Assembly (NCBI GenBank): GCA_944332815.1 | Contig: CALVKQ010000007.1 | Location: forward strand, 17,535-81,534 | Direction of reading: 5' to 3' | DNA: 64,000 bases | DNA from: an uncultured Clostridia bacterium | GTDB lineage: Bacteria; Bacillota; Clostridia; Christensenellales; CAG-917 | Part shown: positions 42,801 through 57,800 of the stretch, piece by piece | How positions within the stretch are numbered: the first letter of the stretch is position 1 | Layout: each line of letters opens with the position of its first letter | The notes under the pieces: generated by a model | Seen by the model: only the letters and a program-made list of their open reading frames with translations | Told to the model about the DNA's origin: nothing | Database searches by the model: none | Translations under genes and position numbers: made by a program

Positions 42801-45800
42801 CTCTCGCTCGGTTTGGAAGCCGACCTCAAAGCCAACAATCTCTCGCTTGGCGACGGGCTTGGCAGCATAACCATTCCGCAGAACGTCAACATCGACCTCG
42901 AGCTCGGCTTGCAAGCCAAACTCGATCTCGGCAGCCTGCTGTCCTCCTTCACGGGCAAAGATCCCGTGGGCGAGAATCAGACGGAACTCTCTCTCAGTCT
43001 GGTGTCCGATCCCGACGGCGAGAGGGAAGTGCTGCTCGCGGTCTATTACGCGCACGGTGTCCTTTATGTGGACGCAAGCGCGCTCATAGGCGCACGCGTG
43101 AGTGCGGAGATAGACATCATGCAGCTCGTTGCCGGGCTCATTGCAGGCAGCGGCACGGACACCCCCGGCGGTGCGAGCGGTCAGGCGCTCACCGCGACGG
43201 ATCCCGTCCTCAAAGATAACGAACTTTCAGCGTTCGAGCTTCTGATGTACATCAGCTCGGACGGCTTCATCCTCGAACTCGCGCAGGGGCTCGCCGAGGA
43301 GGTGACCGCCCTTATCGGCATGGACATCGGCGAGATAAGCGCGATGCTCAGCCTCAACTGGGTCAATCTGGTCGGGGATGCGGACGGTGAGGCGAACCTC
43401 ATCGACTTCTCCATCGGCATGGGCACTTTGGCGGACGCGAGAGTCACCCTCTCTCCTTTGGAGATAGGCATCGGCAAGGCGGACTTCGACGAAGTGGGCA
43501 CCCTTCTTCCCGAAGACGTCAATGCGGAAAACTTCAAGAGCATAGGCAGCCTGCTCAACGAAGAGGGCGCGCTGGATCTTGCAGGTCTGACCCTGAACAG
43601 CGTGTACGCCGAACTCGGCGGCACCCTCGAACTGACTGCCAACAGCGACGGCACTCAGAGCTGGACCATCGGCGAGTGGATCGACAACTTCCTCCAGTCG
43701 AGCACCACGGTTTCCGACGACGTCAAGTCCTTCATCCAGAAGCTGGTGCTTTCCTTCGTCATCAACAGGACGGATTCCACCTCCATCACGTTCGGTCTGC
43801 GCGCGTTGCTGCGCTTCCCGGAGGATATGTCCGACACCGACGCGATGCTGAGCTATATACTCTCTCACTCCGACATCGCGCTCGAGATCAAGGAAACGGG
43901 CATGGCGGAGGATGAATATCTGCTGGCGGTCTACCTCATTTCGGACGGCAACGGCGGCAGCGACCTTTACATAAGCTCTTCGGACAGCGAAGGCGACATC
44001 ATAGCCGGCAACGTCATGGTCCCGGGCATTGACCTCGGCGAACTTATCTCCGCAGGCACCTCCGGGCAGTCGGTGAGCGGCGGCGACGCCGTTACCACGG
44101 CGGACTGCACGGCTCACGCCGACAACGACAACGACGGCGCCTGCGACAACTGCGGCGAGAAGATGAGCACGGAGGAAGAAACGGACATCCTGTCCTCCAT
44201 CCTCTCCATCATCAACCGCATTTACATGACGGACGAGGAGCTCCAGGTCGGACTGGGTTCGAACTTCCTCGCTTCGCTCATCAATATGCTCCTGCCCGGT
44301 TATGACCTCGGGGAGAACAACTTCCTGCAACTCGATCCCTCCGACAGCTACCTCAGCCTGTTCTACGGCAAGGGCGAAGGCGAGCAGAGGGATATCGGCA
44401 TAGAGCTTTCCGTGGGGGCGAGCCCCTTCACGTTCGCGCTGTCCCTGGGCGGCATCGGCGTCGCCGTGAACGACGACAGCAAGGATGTCAGGCCGGAAGG
44501 CTTCGATCAGAGCGCTTATAAGAACATATTCGACCGCGACGGCGTGGTGTCGCTTTCCACCACTCTTTCGCTGGAACTCTCGCTGCTCAACACCGAGAAA
44601 CTGCCCGACGGCGAACTGCCCATAGGGGACATGATCTCCGCATTCGGGTCCGCGCTGGCGCTTGAGCTCGGCGTTGCGATAGAGGACGACCTCACCATAG
44701 GCGTGGACGTCTATCTCGGCGCGAACATCTACTTCACCAATCCCGACGCGACCGAGCTCGCGCTCGAAATAAGGGATAAGAACGCGACGACGGGCGACGG
44801 CATCGTGCTCGCGGTCTATCTGCGCGGCGGCAACCTGTATATCGACATGGGCATGCTCTCCGAGCACAACGTCATGTTCGAGAACACCGGCATAGTCAAG
44901 ACCCTGCTGGGTTACGTCAACGACGCACTCGGCACGCTTGACGGCGCTTCCGGCACTTCCGAAGCGGTGACCGCGGCGGAAGGCACGGAGGATGAGGGCA
45001 GAGTGCAGGATGCGCTCGAGATCATCCTCGAAGCCGGCGACGGTCACGTTGCTCTCAACGTCACCGAAGCGGTGCTGCTGGGCATCATCTCCGCATTCGC
45101 CAATACGGACGCGGACATCGAAGGGATCTTCGCAGCCCTCGATCTGGGCGCGGATGTCAATGTCGACATCGACTTCGAGCGTCCGGCGCTCTCGGTGAAC
45201 GTGGACACCAATTACGCAGCCGTCGGGCTCTCCGTGGTTGAACCCAAGGTCACCAACGCCGTCAACCAAGAAGTCAAGACCCTGATAGACGGCGTGGAAA
45301 GGGACGGCGACTTCCAGAAGTACGATCCCGAAACCCGCAGCGTCGCCAGGTTCGAACTGGATCTGTCCGTGGAATACAGCGCGGACGCGCAGTACATATA
45401 TGTGAGCGACGACGACATCTCCGGCTATCCGCTTTCGGACCGCTATACGCTGCTGCCCGACGGAAGCTATGTGCAGGATAACGACGGCAACTATGTCCGT
45501 TCCGGCTCGAGCCTGACGGACGTGCTTGCGGCGATCCTCGAAATGCCGCAGATCGCGGACGCTCTTGCAGGGCTCGGCACCGACACGCTCGGCGAGATGG
45601 TCAGGATGCTCGTGGCGTCGCTGGGCATCGAACTTTACATCGACGATCCCATCGCCGATAACCTCGACATCCACATCTACGGTCTGCTCGACCTCGAACA
45701 GCTCGGGCTCACCGGTCTGCTCGGCGACTTCACTCTGCCCACCCTTGACACGCGTGCGATATTGCAGGCGTTGCAAGTCGGGCTGGAAATAGTCTTCAAC

Positions 45801-48800
45801 CCCGAGAACGCTGCCGACAACGCGACGATAGGCGCTTACCTCTCCGACGGTTACGTTTACCTCGACCTCACCGGCATAGGCGGACCCAAGATCAGCGCGG
45901 ATCTGTTCAGGATCCTCGAAGAGTTGGAAGTGGGCATCTTCGCGCCCGGTGAAGGCGGAAGCGAAGCGGTCACCGCCGCAAACGACACGGCAGGCGACGG
46001 AAGCGGCAGTGTGGACGTCAACGCCATACTCAACGCGCTCGTGCGCGCCATAGTCCTGCGCACCAACGGCGACGCGGCGCTCGCAAACGGCAGCTTCAAC
46101 ATCTTCGAGAACGGCGTGGGAGTCGATCTCATGCTGCCTGCGGATCTGCTCGGCAACATAGTCGCGCTCATAACCGGTTCCGAAGAGGGTTACCGCTTCG
46201 AGGACTTCGTCCTGAGCGACGACAGCAAGATAAGCCTCAACGTGGGCGGCGGCGACGGTGTGGAACTTGTCGTGTCCATGCGCTCGCGCAAAGATTTCAG
46301 CATCTCGGTCGCCACTCGCGCCGGTCTTGTCATCGACATAGCCACCGAGGACGATCAGCTCCTCTCCGCGTGGGATAAGGGCTCTTATATCGACATGACC
46401 GAGATGGCGTTCACCGTCATCAACCTCATCAACGGCAACACCGAGAGCGGCACGAGCTTCGGCTCGCAGAAAGTGATGCTCAGCGTCGCCGGCAAAGCCA
46501 CCTTCGAATCGGACGGTGAGGGCAGTTACGATGTCGGCACGTTGCTCGCGCAGTATCTTGAGGACCTCGTCCTCGAAATACAGACGGACGACGCGTTCAG
46601 CGACGGCATAGGCTTCCGCCTGTCCGTTGCCGCGGACCTCGGCAAGATAGGCTTCTCCGTGCTTGCGGACAGCACTCTCACTTCCGACGAGAAACTTGAA
46701 AAGTTCCTTGAACAGACCGACCTCAACAGCATAGAGCTCGCGCTCGAACTGCTTGACGTGGACGTGGACGGCACGATACTCGAAGACGAAGTCATCGCAG
46801 GCATCTACCTCTACAACGGATATATGTATCTTGACGGCACGGGCGTGTTCGACGTGGTGGAGAACTACTCCTACGTCCCGAACTTCCTGCGCTTCGTGCT
46901 CGACGCAGTGGAATTGGGCTCCTCCTCCGGGGATAACGGCGGAGATCCCGCTCCCGGACCCGAGCCGGAGCCTGCTCCTGCCGGCGCGTACGCACAGGCG
47001 ATGACCGCAGCCGACACCGACACGGCAAGGCGCGACGCACTGCTCGAGCTGGTGTACTCCAACACCGGGCTCCAGATCCTGCTCACCAAGAGCCTCATAA
47101 GCGCGGTGCTGGCGACCCTGGTGCCCGACCTCGGCTCCATCGCCGATATCTTCGACAACTTCGAAGTGTCCCTTGCCGTGGACATCGGCAAGTACGACTA
47201 CGTTGACGTCGCGGAGGCAGGGCTGTATAAGGCGACCGCCAACGCCGACGGCGGCGCATATGCCGCGGTGACGGAAGGCGGAGAGATCGTCGGCTTCCTG
47301 CCCTATGCGGACGGCGTGGAGGGCGACAGATACGACCTCGCGCCCGTCACTTCCGCAGACGGTACGGAGAACACCTATTACGCCAAGGCGGAGGACGGCA
47401 GCTTCTACAGGGCGGACGCGAGATACGACCGCTATGACGAAGTGCAGTACGTCAAGTCCGCAGACGGCACGGGCAGCTACGTCATGCTTGACGGCGAGGA
47501 TACCGTCCTCGACCGCGACAGGTACACCTTCTACTGTCAGGTGAGCGAAGACAATTACATAGTGGTGACCGACATCACCGCGCTCGAACCCGACACCGTG
47601 GTGTACGTCCGCCGCGGCACGGGCTACTTTGCGCTGCAACTGGACGAAAACGGGCGGGTGCAGACCTACGACAGGATGTACGGCTACGTCCGCGACTCCT
47701 ACGGCACGCTGTATCGCGTCTATGACCCGTACACCGCGCTCTCCGAGTTCTATCTCACCCTCGGCGCACACGTCGGCACCATGAACGTCGGCTTGTCGCT
47801 GGGCGGCATTCAGCTGGAATTCGGCTCCAACGAACCTCTCGTCCCCTCTTACATCAGAGAGGGCAAGACCAAGGCTCCTGCCGCTTACGACGGCTCGCAG
47901 GAAAAAGCCTACACCTACGCCGACGGCGTCTACTCCAAGGTGGAAGAGCCTAGGGTGGGTGAAGAGTACTACTACGATGTACCGCTGCTCCCGTTCTATG
48001 ACTCCGTCATAACCGTGGGCGCGTCCGTGGAGATCGAACTCTCCATCACGGAAGGGCAGATCGACATCGGTCAGATCTTCGGCAGCATACTCGGCAACCT
48101 CGACGGGCTGGTCATCGACATCCCCTCCACCAACAAGGGGTACTCTTCGGCGCACCTGCGTCTGGACCTCAGCCTTATGCTCGACATGCAGAATCTGCCC
48201 GGCTCCGAACTTGCGGTGAGGCTCATCAACCTCTCCTCCGAGTCCGGTGCGGAAGTGCAGTGGCTGGCGGCTTACTACCTCGACGAGATGCTCTACATCG
48301 ATCTCTCCTTCTTCAACATGCCCAAGGTGGCTGTCCCGATGACGGAGATCTCGGTCTGGATAGAGGAAAAGCTCGGCGATCTGCTCAACGCGTCCGTTTA
48401 CGATGACGTCGAAGTGGGCGGCGGCGCGCAGTCCGAAGCCGTGACGGCTGTGGACGGAGTGACGCCTGCGGACACGGATGAGGCGGCTGACCTCACCACG
48501 GAAGAGAAAGTGGCGGCGCTGCTCATCAGCAACCGCAAGCTCTCCGTTTCCATAGGCAACGCGCTTCTCAGATATCTGCTCTCCGTCATCACGCTGGGCG
48601 GTTCTCCCATCGGCGACCTCATCTATGACGAACTGATGGGCGGCATAGACGTCACCATCGACCTGTCCGACGGTGCGGAAGTCGCTCTGGAAGTCGCGCT
48701 CGCGCTCATGGGCGACCGTTACGAGTTCTACGATTCCGGCGTGCAGAGTGAAGGTCGTTACTTCGTGTTCGTGGAGGCGAGCAGCACGGCGGCTCCTCCC

Positions 48801-51800
48801 GAAGGGCTGTTCATCTATGACGAAGACGAGGACGAGTACCGCGAAGCGACCACCGCGGACATAGCGGAAGGCGGCACCTTCTACAACCGCTACGAAGCGA
48901 AGCAGAAGGAGGACGGCGCGTGGTACTACTACAAGTACACCGGATCGGCGGAAGGCGGTTATGTCTTCGACGCCGAGAAGGACGCATATGTCGCGGTCAC
49001 CGAAGCGGATGCCGGCGCGGAGCGTTATGCCGAGCAGGAGATATCCGCGGCAGGCATACCGCGCTACGCGTTCGTGGAAGGCGCGTCCGCAAACGTGAAC
49101 GACTACGACACGGAGCTCGACATCTATGTCGGCGTCAACAACCTCGATCTGTACTTCACCGAACAGCGCGAATTCTCGCTCACCAGCGAAGAAATGGCGC
49201 AGTACTACAACTTCAATATGCTCGACACCGTGTCGCTCAGCGAAACCATTTCGCTGGATCTGCTCTTTGCGGACGGCAGCGACATCGACCTGTCGGCGCT
49301 CTTCGAGTATCTGTTCCCCGACAGCTCGTATGACTTCGACACCATCATAGGCGTGGTGTCCGGCGGCGACGACGAGCATCTCGCGGATATCGCGCGCGGA
49401 CTCAACCTCACCGTGTCGTTGGAGTTCAAACTCGGCGCGTTCATCAACTATCTGCGCAGCCTGCACGCCACCTTCCCCGGCGGTCTGCTGACGGATGCGG
49501 ACGGCAATCCCATCCTGCTGCCCGAGAGGTTCGACCTGGTGACCTTCGTGCAGTTCGTCATGGGGCTCATCGGCAAGAAAGACCCGGCGGATCCCACCGA
49601 CGACCTGTTCGGCCTCGAAGACTTCCTGTACTTCGTCAACGCCTCCGTGGTGCTGACCACCACCTCCAACGACGGCACGCCCGAGCACACCATACTCGGA
49701 GTTTACCTGTCCCTGGGCGACAACGAGGGAGTGCAGTACGACTACTCCGATCCCGATCATCAGGGATTGCAGCTCTATTCGCATTACTACGCGTCCGACA
49801 ACGGCACTTACGGTTACGACAGCGTCGCCAAGAAGTATATGCCCATCTCCGAGATAAACGGCTACACCGAAGCGGAGTACGGCAGATATGCTTATGACGG
49901 GTCCTATCTCTATCCCGACGCTAACGGCGACATCGTGCGTGAGGACGCAGGTCTTTACGTCAACCTCAGCTACTTCGGACAGCCCGGCGTCTTTATCAAC
50001 CTGACCGAGCTTATCGACTTCGTCAACGGCATGATGGCGGAAACGGAAGCAGGCGGCGACGCCCCCGGCGCTTCCGAAGCGGTGACCGCGGCGGAAGGCG
50101 ACGGAACGTCGGATGAGGGCGGGCTCTCTCTGCCCATCGACCTCGGCGAACTGCTCGGCACGGACATCAGTCTGGATCTGCCTCTGCTCACCGAACAGAT
50201 AGCTTCTTATATCCGTGCGTTCGTGTTCGGCGCGCGTATCACGTCCACCTACATCAGAGTGCTGTTGCAGGCGAACTTCCTCAACCAGCTGCTCGTGCTG
50301 CTGATGGACGAGTCCCCCTTCGGCGAGGACCTCGAATTCCGTCAGTCCTATATCGGCATCAACACTGACGTCAACAACTACATGTACGCTCCTCTGGTGA
50401 GCAAGCAGTCCACTTCCGGCGAACCGCTCTCGGCGGCGACGGCGGAGCAGATCGCATTTGCCGATTCCAGGTTCGCCATCACCGTTGACGAGAACGGCAT
50501 GTACTACGTCAAGACGGACACTCTGACCGGCAGGCAGTACTTCACGCTCCGCTCCGACATGGCGGAGGGCGAAACCGCGACGGCGTACTTCAACATCGAA
50601 GCCATCGAAACTTACATCAACGTGGACGGCGAGTTCAAAGCCACTGCGGTCGCGACCAGGACGGATATGCGCCGTGCGGAGAGATACACCGCGGCGGACG
50701 CGTCCGCACAGAGCAACCCGGCGCTCATCGGCACCTATAAGTTCTACGTCGACATGGCGGTGAACGGCGACTTCGGCATCGGCGACGCGACGAGCGGTTA
50801 TGCGGAACTGGATCCCACCAACGTGTACGTCGCGTATCCCGACGTGTATGAGAAGCCTTTCATCGAGGCGAACGTCTGGCTCTGGGATCACTCCGTGAGC
50901 CTCGGCATCAACATGCCCACCACCTCCGCTTCCGAGTATCTGTACGACGAAGTGGGCGAGCGCAACGGCTCTTACACGAGGCAGGGAATGTTCATGTACG
51001 CTCCCGACGCGGAGATTGCCGGCAGCGGCAACGACTACCTGTACTATCGCGGCAACTACTATCAGATCAACAGGGACGCGCTGCGCATCCTGTCCGACGG
51101 CAGCTATAACACCGTGACGGACGAACAGTGGAACGAGTTCCTCGACGATCCTTACGGCGGCAGCTACTTCCTGTACGTCCAAGCGACGGCGGAAGGCTTC
51201 CGCGCGAACATCGCGGTGAACGCGACCGACGTCTACGAGAAGGAAGTGTACAAGTACGCTTACACTTACGTGGGCGAAGGCAACGGCAACTACGAGCGCA
51301 GGGCGACAGTGTCCCTTGTCAGCGTGCCCGAATTCCGTGCGGACTTCAACCAGCCCTCCGATTACATCCTGGGCGAGGATGACAATAAGTACCACGTGGA
51401 CGAGATGGGCAACATGGTGGTAGGAGCCGCCGGCCCCGACAACACCTATGTGCGCGACGACTTCACCTTTGTGCACAGCGCACTGACGGGCAGGTTCACT
51501 TCCGTTTCCGACGCGAGAGCGAACTTCCTCGAAATGTGGGCGGACACCTATGACACCGACGGCGACGGCGTGGTCGACGAGGCTATGGAAACGGAGTTCA
51601 ACATGAACTTCGTGCTCTACCTCTGCGAGAACTTCGACGTCTACGGCAGCGACGCCGGCGATCTTGCAGGCACTCCCGTCTTCTACGACGGCGACTATAT
51701 CAAGTACTCCGACACGGGCGAACTGTATTACGTCAACGCGGTCATCCGCGGTTCCATCTCGCTCAGTCAGTACAAGTCCTATCTCACTTATGCGGATTGG

Positions 51801-54800
51801 CTGCTTGCCGGCCACAGCGAAGAGGAGTGGAACAGAGCGGATAAGGTCGTCATCGAAAACGGCGAGTATGTGCCTTATTACGGCTACGGTCACGAGGGCA
51901 AGGAAGTGTACGGCGTCTACACCGCCAGCTCTTCCGAGCTCCAGAACGTGCTGGGCGCCATCCTGGGCGACATGGACGCGCTGTTCACTGTGGGCGACGA
52001 CTACAACGCCGTGCTGCCCTTCGAGATCCGCGCGACGGTCATGCTGGCATACGGCGACGCGGAGGCTTACCGTTCGCTGTACGTCGCAGGGCTGGAACTT
52101 GCCATAGACCTGTGGCGCACGGAAGCGGATCAGACGCTCACTCACGTGCTCGGGTTGTACTACATGAGCGACCCGATGAACATCGACGACTTCGACGCCG
52201 ATAACGACATAATCAACAGCGCCGCGCTGTATCTCGACCTGAGCTGGATCGCAGGGTCTTCCGCGAAGTTCAAGGTGGACCTCAGCGACTATCCGCTGGA
52301 AACTCTGCTCAACGAAAAGGTGCTGAGCACTCTGCTGGGCGGAGAAGGCGCCGGCGCATCCGAGGCGATGACTGCGGCGGACGGCGACGAACTCGTTTCC
52401 GTGGGCAACCCGGACAAGGCGACGGTGCTGCTCAACGTCATGTCGCGCAAGCTGGTGTTGCAGGCGAGCGCAGGCTTCCTGAAACTGGTCATAGACCTCA
52501 TCGCGCCTCAGATGACGGCGACGCTGGAAGAGATGCTGCCCAACCTGTCCGTCAACGCGACGATAGGGCTTGCGCCTTACGACATCACGATAGGGGCGAC
52601 CCTGTTCGACAACGAGGGCTGCGGTCTGCTCGACCTGGGCATCACGCTCAACCTGTTCAACACGGTGGAGAAGACGGACGGCTTGCAGCTTGACTTCGGC
52701 TCGCCGGAAGAGTACGACGAGGTGTCCGCGGCGAGGCTGGAAGCGCGCAGCAAGGAGTTCATGTACTACTACGGCATGTTCTCGCGCGTGGACGAAGACT
52801 ACGTCAGAGCCAACCCCAACGCGTACTACTACACCAAGGGCGACGCCGGCGAGAAGGCGTATCAGGTGGCGGAACTTACCTATCAGACGGAAGAAGAGAA
52901 GCTGGCACAGCTCATCGCCTACGCCAACGACAACAACCTGTTCATCTTCAACGACGAACCCGGCTATCAGGCGCTGGTGAGTCAGGACGCGAGAGCGGCG
53001 ACTCCGGACGAGCAGCTTTATGCGGCGGTGCCGGCAGGCTACGTCATGCTGCGCGACAAGGAGGACTACGCCTGGGCGACGGCGACGACGAGCGGCAACA
53101 AACTCACGCTGTACCATTACAGATACCGTTTCAGAACCGACGGCACCGGCTACGCCACCATGCAGCGCGTGGACGACATCTACAACACGCCTTATTCCGA
53201 GGAACTCTATCCGTACGTTGACGGGCCTCTGAACGGTCACGCCAAACTGTACGTGAGCTACTCAGAGGCGGTGAAGCGCGACGGCGCGGACGCGGTGAAC
53301 AGCAGGTTCGGCGTGACGGCGGAGAGCGTGAACACCGTGCGTTACGAGCTCGACTCCAACGGCGCGCACAAGCAGAGCACCGTGCTCACCAACTACCAGA
53401 CGCTGCTTGCGCTGGATCTCGGCACGCTGCTCAACGCGGAGGAAGGCACGGAGATAGACGTGGTCGGGCTCATCGTGGACGGGCTCACCGCGGCAGGCTT
53501 GCAGACGGTGGAGATAGGCGGCACGCTGTCTATCGACCTGACCTTCGACGACGCACTGAACTGGACGCGTCAGATGTCCAGGCTCATGGAAGTGGACGGC
53601 AGGGAAGACAACTACTTTGCAATGATGCTCGCCTCCATGGCGATGAACAGTGCGGAGCTGGTGTCCAAGATAGGTCTGGACATCTCCCTTGCGTTGCAGA
53701 TCAACGTGAGCGGCCTCATAGAGATGCTGCCCACTCTTATGAACATGCCCGAGGGCGAGAGCGTGGACATCGCGTCGCTGCTGCCCTCCATCCTGAAAGG
53801 GGCGAAGATCTATATGGAGATCGCCATCGACACCAACTTCTACGGTGACGACATTTCGGATGCGGATCCCATCCAGCTGTGGATAGACGTGACGGACGAC
53901 CTCTTCCTCAACGTGTACCTCACCGCGCCCGATCTCGGCAGGGTGACGGACATCAGCAACGAGGAAGCAGGCGACTTCTTCGCGCAGGGCATAAAGATAG
54001 AGAACCTCATCAACCTCGGCAGCCTGCTGTCCTCCATCGGGACGGGCGAAGCCGGTTCCGAGGCGGTGACCGCGGCTGACGACACGACGAGCGGCGGCGG
54101 ACTGATAATCGACATCGGCACGGCTTCAACGGGCTTGCTGCCCGAGAACATCTGGGGCGTGCTCGATCTCATCCTCGGTCAGGCGCTGTTCGCGCAGGAT
54201 ATGATAAGCGTGGGCATCACCGAGAACCTGCTTGCAGGCATCATCGAAGTGCTGGTGCCCGAGTTCCCGGAGGACGATCTGGCGCTGCTGCCCACCTTCA
54301 CGGTGACCAGCGATTCCAGCACCAGCGGCGTGAACCTGCTGTTCGGCGGCGGTTCGGTCGGCTTGCAGCTGCAGCTGGGCGTGAGGGGCGGCTTTGACGA
54401 CTTCGCGACCATCGAAGAGGCGACCACAGCCCTTAAAGACCTCATCGGCGCAGAAAACAGCAATATCTACGGCATCGACAGCTATGATGCTTACTTCGCG
54501 AAGATAGCGTACCTCAACGCCGAGACAAACGGCGATGACACCGTCTACGCTCCCGTCGAGGGAACGAGTGCGGTGAACGCGGGCGGCGACGCGGTGGTCA
54601 TCTCCACCGAGGACTACGGGCTTGCGGCGTACGCATCCCCCGAAGTGCCTTGGCTGGGCGACCGCTATGAACTGGTGGACTTCGACGAAGACGGACATCC
54701 CGTGTTCGGCAGCTGGGACCGCGACGAGAACGGCGACTTCGAAACGGACGCGGACGGCACTCGCACTTACACCCTCGACCCCGTGGATAAGGACGTTGCG

Positions 54801-57800
54801 TATAAGAACGCATTCAGCCTCAACACCGCAGGCACCGGGCTTTACGGCAGGCTGCCCGTGGAGAGTGAGGATTACCAGGGCATAGTGGGCGGTCAGGTGA
54901 GCGACCCGAACAACCTTTACATCGTGTACGAACAGTACGCGTATATGCTGGTGAGCAACATCGAGAAACTGCTCGGCGAGGAGTACGACGCCGACACCTA
55001 CGGCACCTACGACTTCTGCGAAGACAACGTGACGGGCGCGTACGCCAAGCTTGGCGACGTGACGATAGCCGTTGAACTCAACGACATCTCCCTCTCCGTC
55101 AACAACGCATTCTCGGCGCCCACCACCGACGCGAACGGGCTGAACATCTACGACGACTACACCGACGTGACCAAGGCGAAGATCCGTCTGAGCACGGCGG
55201 TAGACATCGGGTTCTGGGGCAACAACGGCGCGGACATCAACCTTGGCAGCCTTGCGGACCTCATCTTCGGCATCGACGCGCTCAAACAGGCGCTGGGTGT
55301 GGAACTGGTCAACTCCGACCTTGACGTCAGCGTGACGGGCGACTTCGGCAGTCAGGAAGAGGCGTACTTCACGGTCGTGCTGGACGGCTATCTCGACCTT
55401 GCCACATCGCCTTACGACCTGCAAGTCAAGCTGGAAGTGAAGCGCGTCGGCGAAGACGAGCCGCTTCTTGCCGTCTACCTCGTGGACGACAACGTGTACG
55501 CGAACCTGGCAGGTCTGCTGGGACAGGGCGTGCAGGGCAGCATCCTACATCTGGGGCTCACGGATATGCTGAGCGAAGCGCTCGGCGGCGTGCTGGGCGG
55601 CGGCGCGGCGTCCTCCGACGCGATGACGGCAGCCATCTCCGACACAGCCGGCATGATCAACCACAATTATGCATATCTGGGCGTAATGATCAACCCGGGT
55701 TACTTCTCGCTGCAACTGACGCTGGCGGCGATCGAAGCCATCATCGCGAAGGTGAGCGCGGACAATCCCGACCTCGCCCTCGGTGATCTGGAGCTGCCCG
55801 ACCTCGGCGACATCAAGATAGAGTCTTACGGCGACCGCAACAAGGGCGACCTGCTCTCGCTCAGCGTGAAGATGTCCGAGGACTTCGGCGCGTCCATCGA
55901 CGTCAAGCATCTTGCAATAGGCGTGAACAAGGTGTTCAGCGACGCGGAGATAGCGGAGTTTGAAAACAACTATCCGTGGCTGTACGACATCTCCATGAGC
56001 AAGATCAACCCCGACCTCAACATCTCCGCAAGCGCGAAGGCTAACATCGCCATGACCAGCGAAGGTCTGGACAGCAGCAGCGAGGACTACGACGAGTCGC
56101 TTGCCGGCTGGGTCATAGACCTGCTCACCAACCTGCTCGGCGCAAACAGCTTCTTCGTGTCCTCCTTCTCCACTGCGGACAAGGACTACATCAACTACGA
56201 AGGTCCTCTGTACGAAGCGAGGGAGAGCGAGAATAACGACGGCACCGTGACCTACGTGCAGGTGGGCACGACGGTGAAGGACAACACCTCGCAGTATAAG
56301 GACATGGAAGGCAACCTCGTGAGCTATGCAGGCAAGACGCTGTACCGCACCACGATGATAGAAGCCACCTTTGCGGCGAGCCAGGTCAACCTCACCATCG
56401 ACCTCGAAGCGGACCTCAACATAGGCGCGCTGGTGGCGGCAGGCATCGGCGGCATACTGCTCAGCGACCTCAGGCTGTCCGTCGGCTTGGGCGACCCCTT
56501 CAACACCACCATCCTCGAGGTGTACTATCTGGGTTCTTCCAGGCTTAACGACACCGCAAACGGCAGCATCTACGAGCTGAAGGAAGCCATCAAAACGGGC
56601 AAGCTCGGCGCATTCAGCGACGCGATCTACATCGACGCGACGGGGCTCGGCTTGGGCAAGATCAAGTTCCAGGGCATCGCGGGGCTGCTGGGCGCGAACA
56701 TCGGCAGTATTTATGAAGGCATCACCGCCTCCGACGCGTCCTCCGCGGCGGACGAAACGGGCACGGACGACACCACGGGCGGCGAGGAAGAAACTCTGCC
56801 CTCCGCCAGCGTGTCGCTGGGCATCAATGTGGCGGAGAACTATCTCGGCATCAACATCGACCGCTCTCTCATACAGATGGTGTTCGACAAGCTCATGCCC
56901 ACTCTCGCGAAAGCAGGCATAGCCTCGCTGCCCGACGTGCAATCCCTCAACCTGGGTCTGACCTTCGGTGACTTCGGGCTCGACACGCTCACGCTCTCCA
57001 CGGTGGTGGACGGCGCAGGCACGGGCTTGAACCTCTCCCTCAGCGACTTCGAGATATCTCTCGACAAGCTGGTAGACACCGACGACCTGGTGAGCAGGGT
57101 GGCGACGCAGTTCGCAGGCGCGACCTACTCCAAGACGGCAGGCGTCAAGACTCTGCTGCAATCCCTCATCGACAGCATCGATCCGAACCTCTCCATCAAT
57201 GTGGACAGGAGGGCTTACAGCGTCGTCCTCGACACGAGCGGCGACAACTACTTCGGCGTCGGGCGCGACCTGAAGGCGGTGAGAACGACCACCAACAGCT
57301 CGCTGACTCTGGTGTCCTCTTACGGCTATCAGCAAGACGGAGGCGACGGTTTTACCCTTGTCGATGTGCTTGGCGGCGGCACCACCCTCAATGACTATGC
57401 CATCAAGCTGGACCTCACCGCAAATCATCCGGACGCCTCCAAAGATCAGGCGATCACGGCGAAAGTCTATTTCGGCAATAACAACCTCATGATAGCGGAT
57501 GTTAATATCGGTTTGGGCTGGGCATCCGGATTGGCGGATATGGCTAAAATATTCAACTGGATAAACCTCGGAACGGTCATAGGCGGCGGACAACTCTTCC
57601 CGAGCTTTGCTTACGGCGACGACCGTGACACCGCGACCTGGAACCAGAGCACCCCCGTGGCAGTGACAGCAGGGGAGGGCGAGGCAGGCGTTGCGGCGGA
57701 CGGCACCGTGCTGTACGGCAACGAGCTCAAGAAGAACGGCGACGGCAGCGTGGTCACGGACAACGACACTCTGGACAAGAATGCGTTCACCACAAGAGGC

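Noticed and set aside
43227..53240. A 3,337-codon open frame on the minus strand inside the giant gene
   Set aside because: It is antisense to a gene with signal peptide, ribosome site and modular protein logic. GC-rich codon use leaves the complementary frame free of stops. Its translation is histidine-, arginine- and valine-rich with no domain sense.
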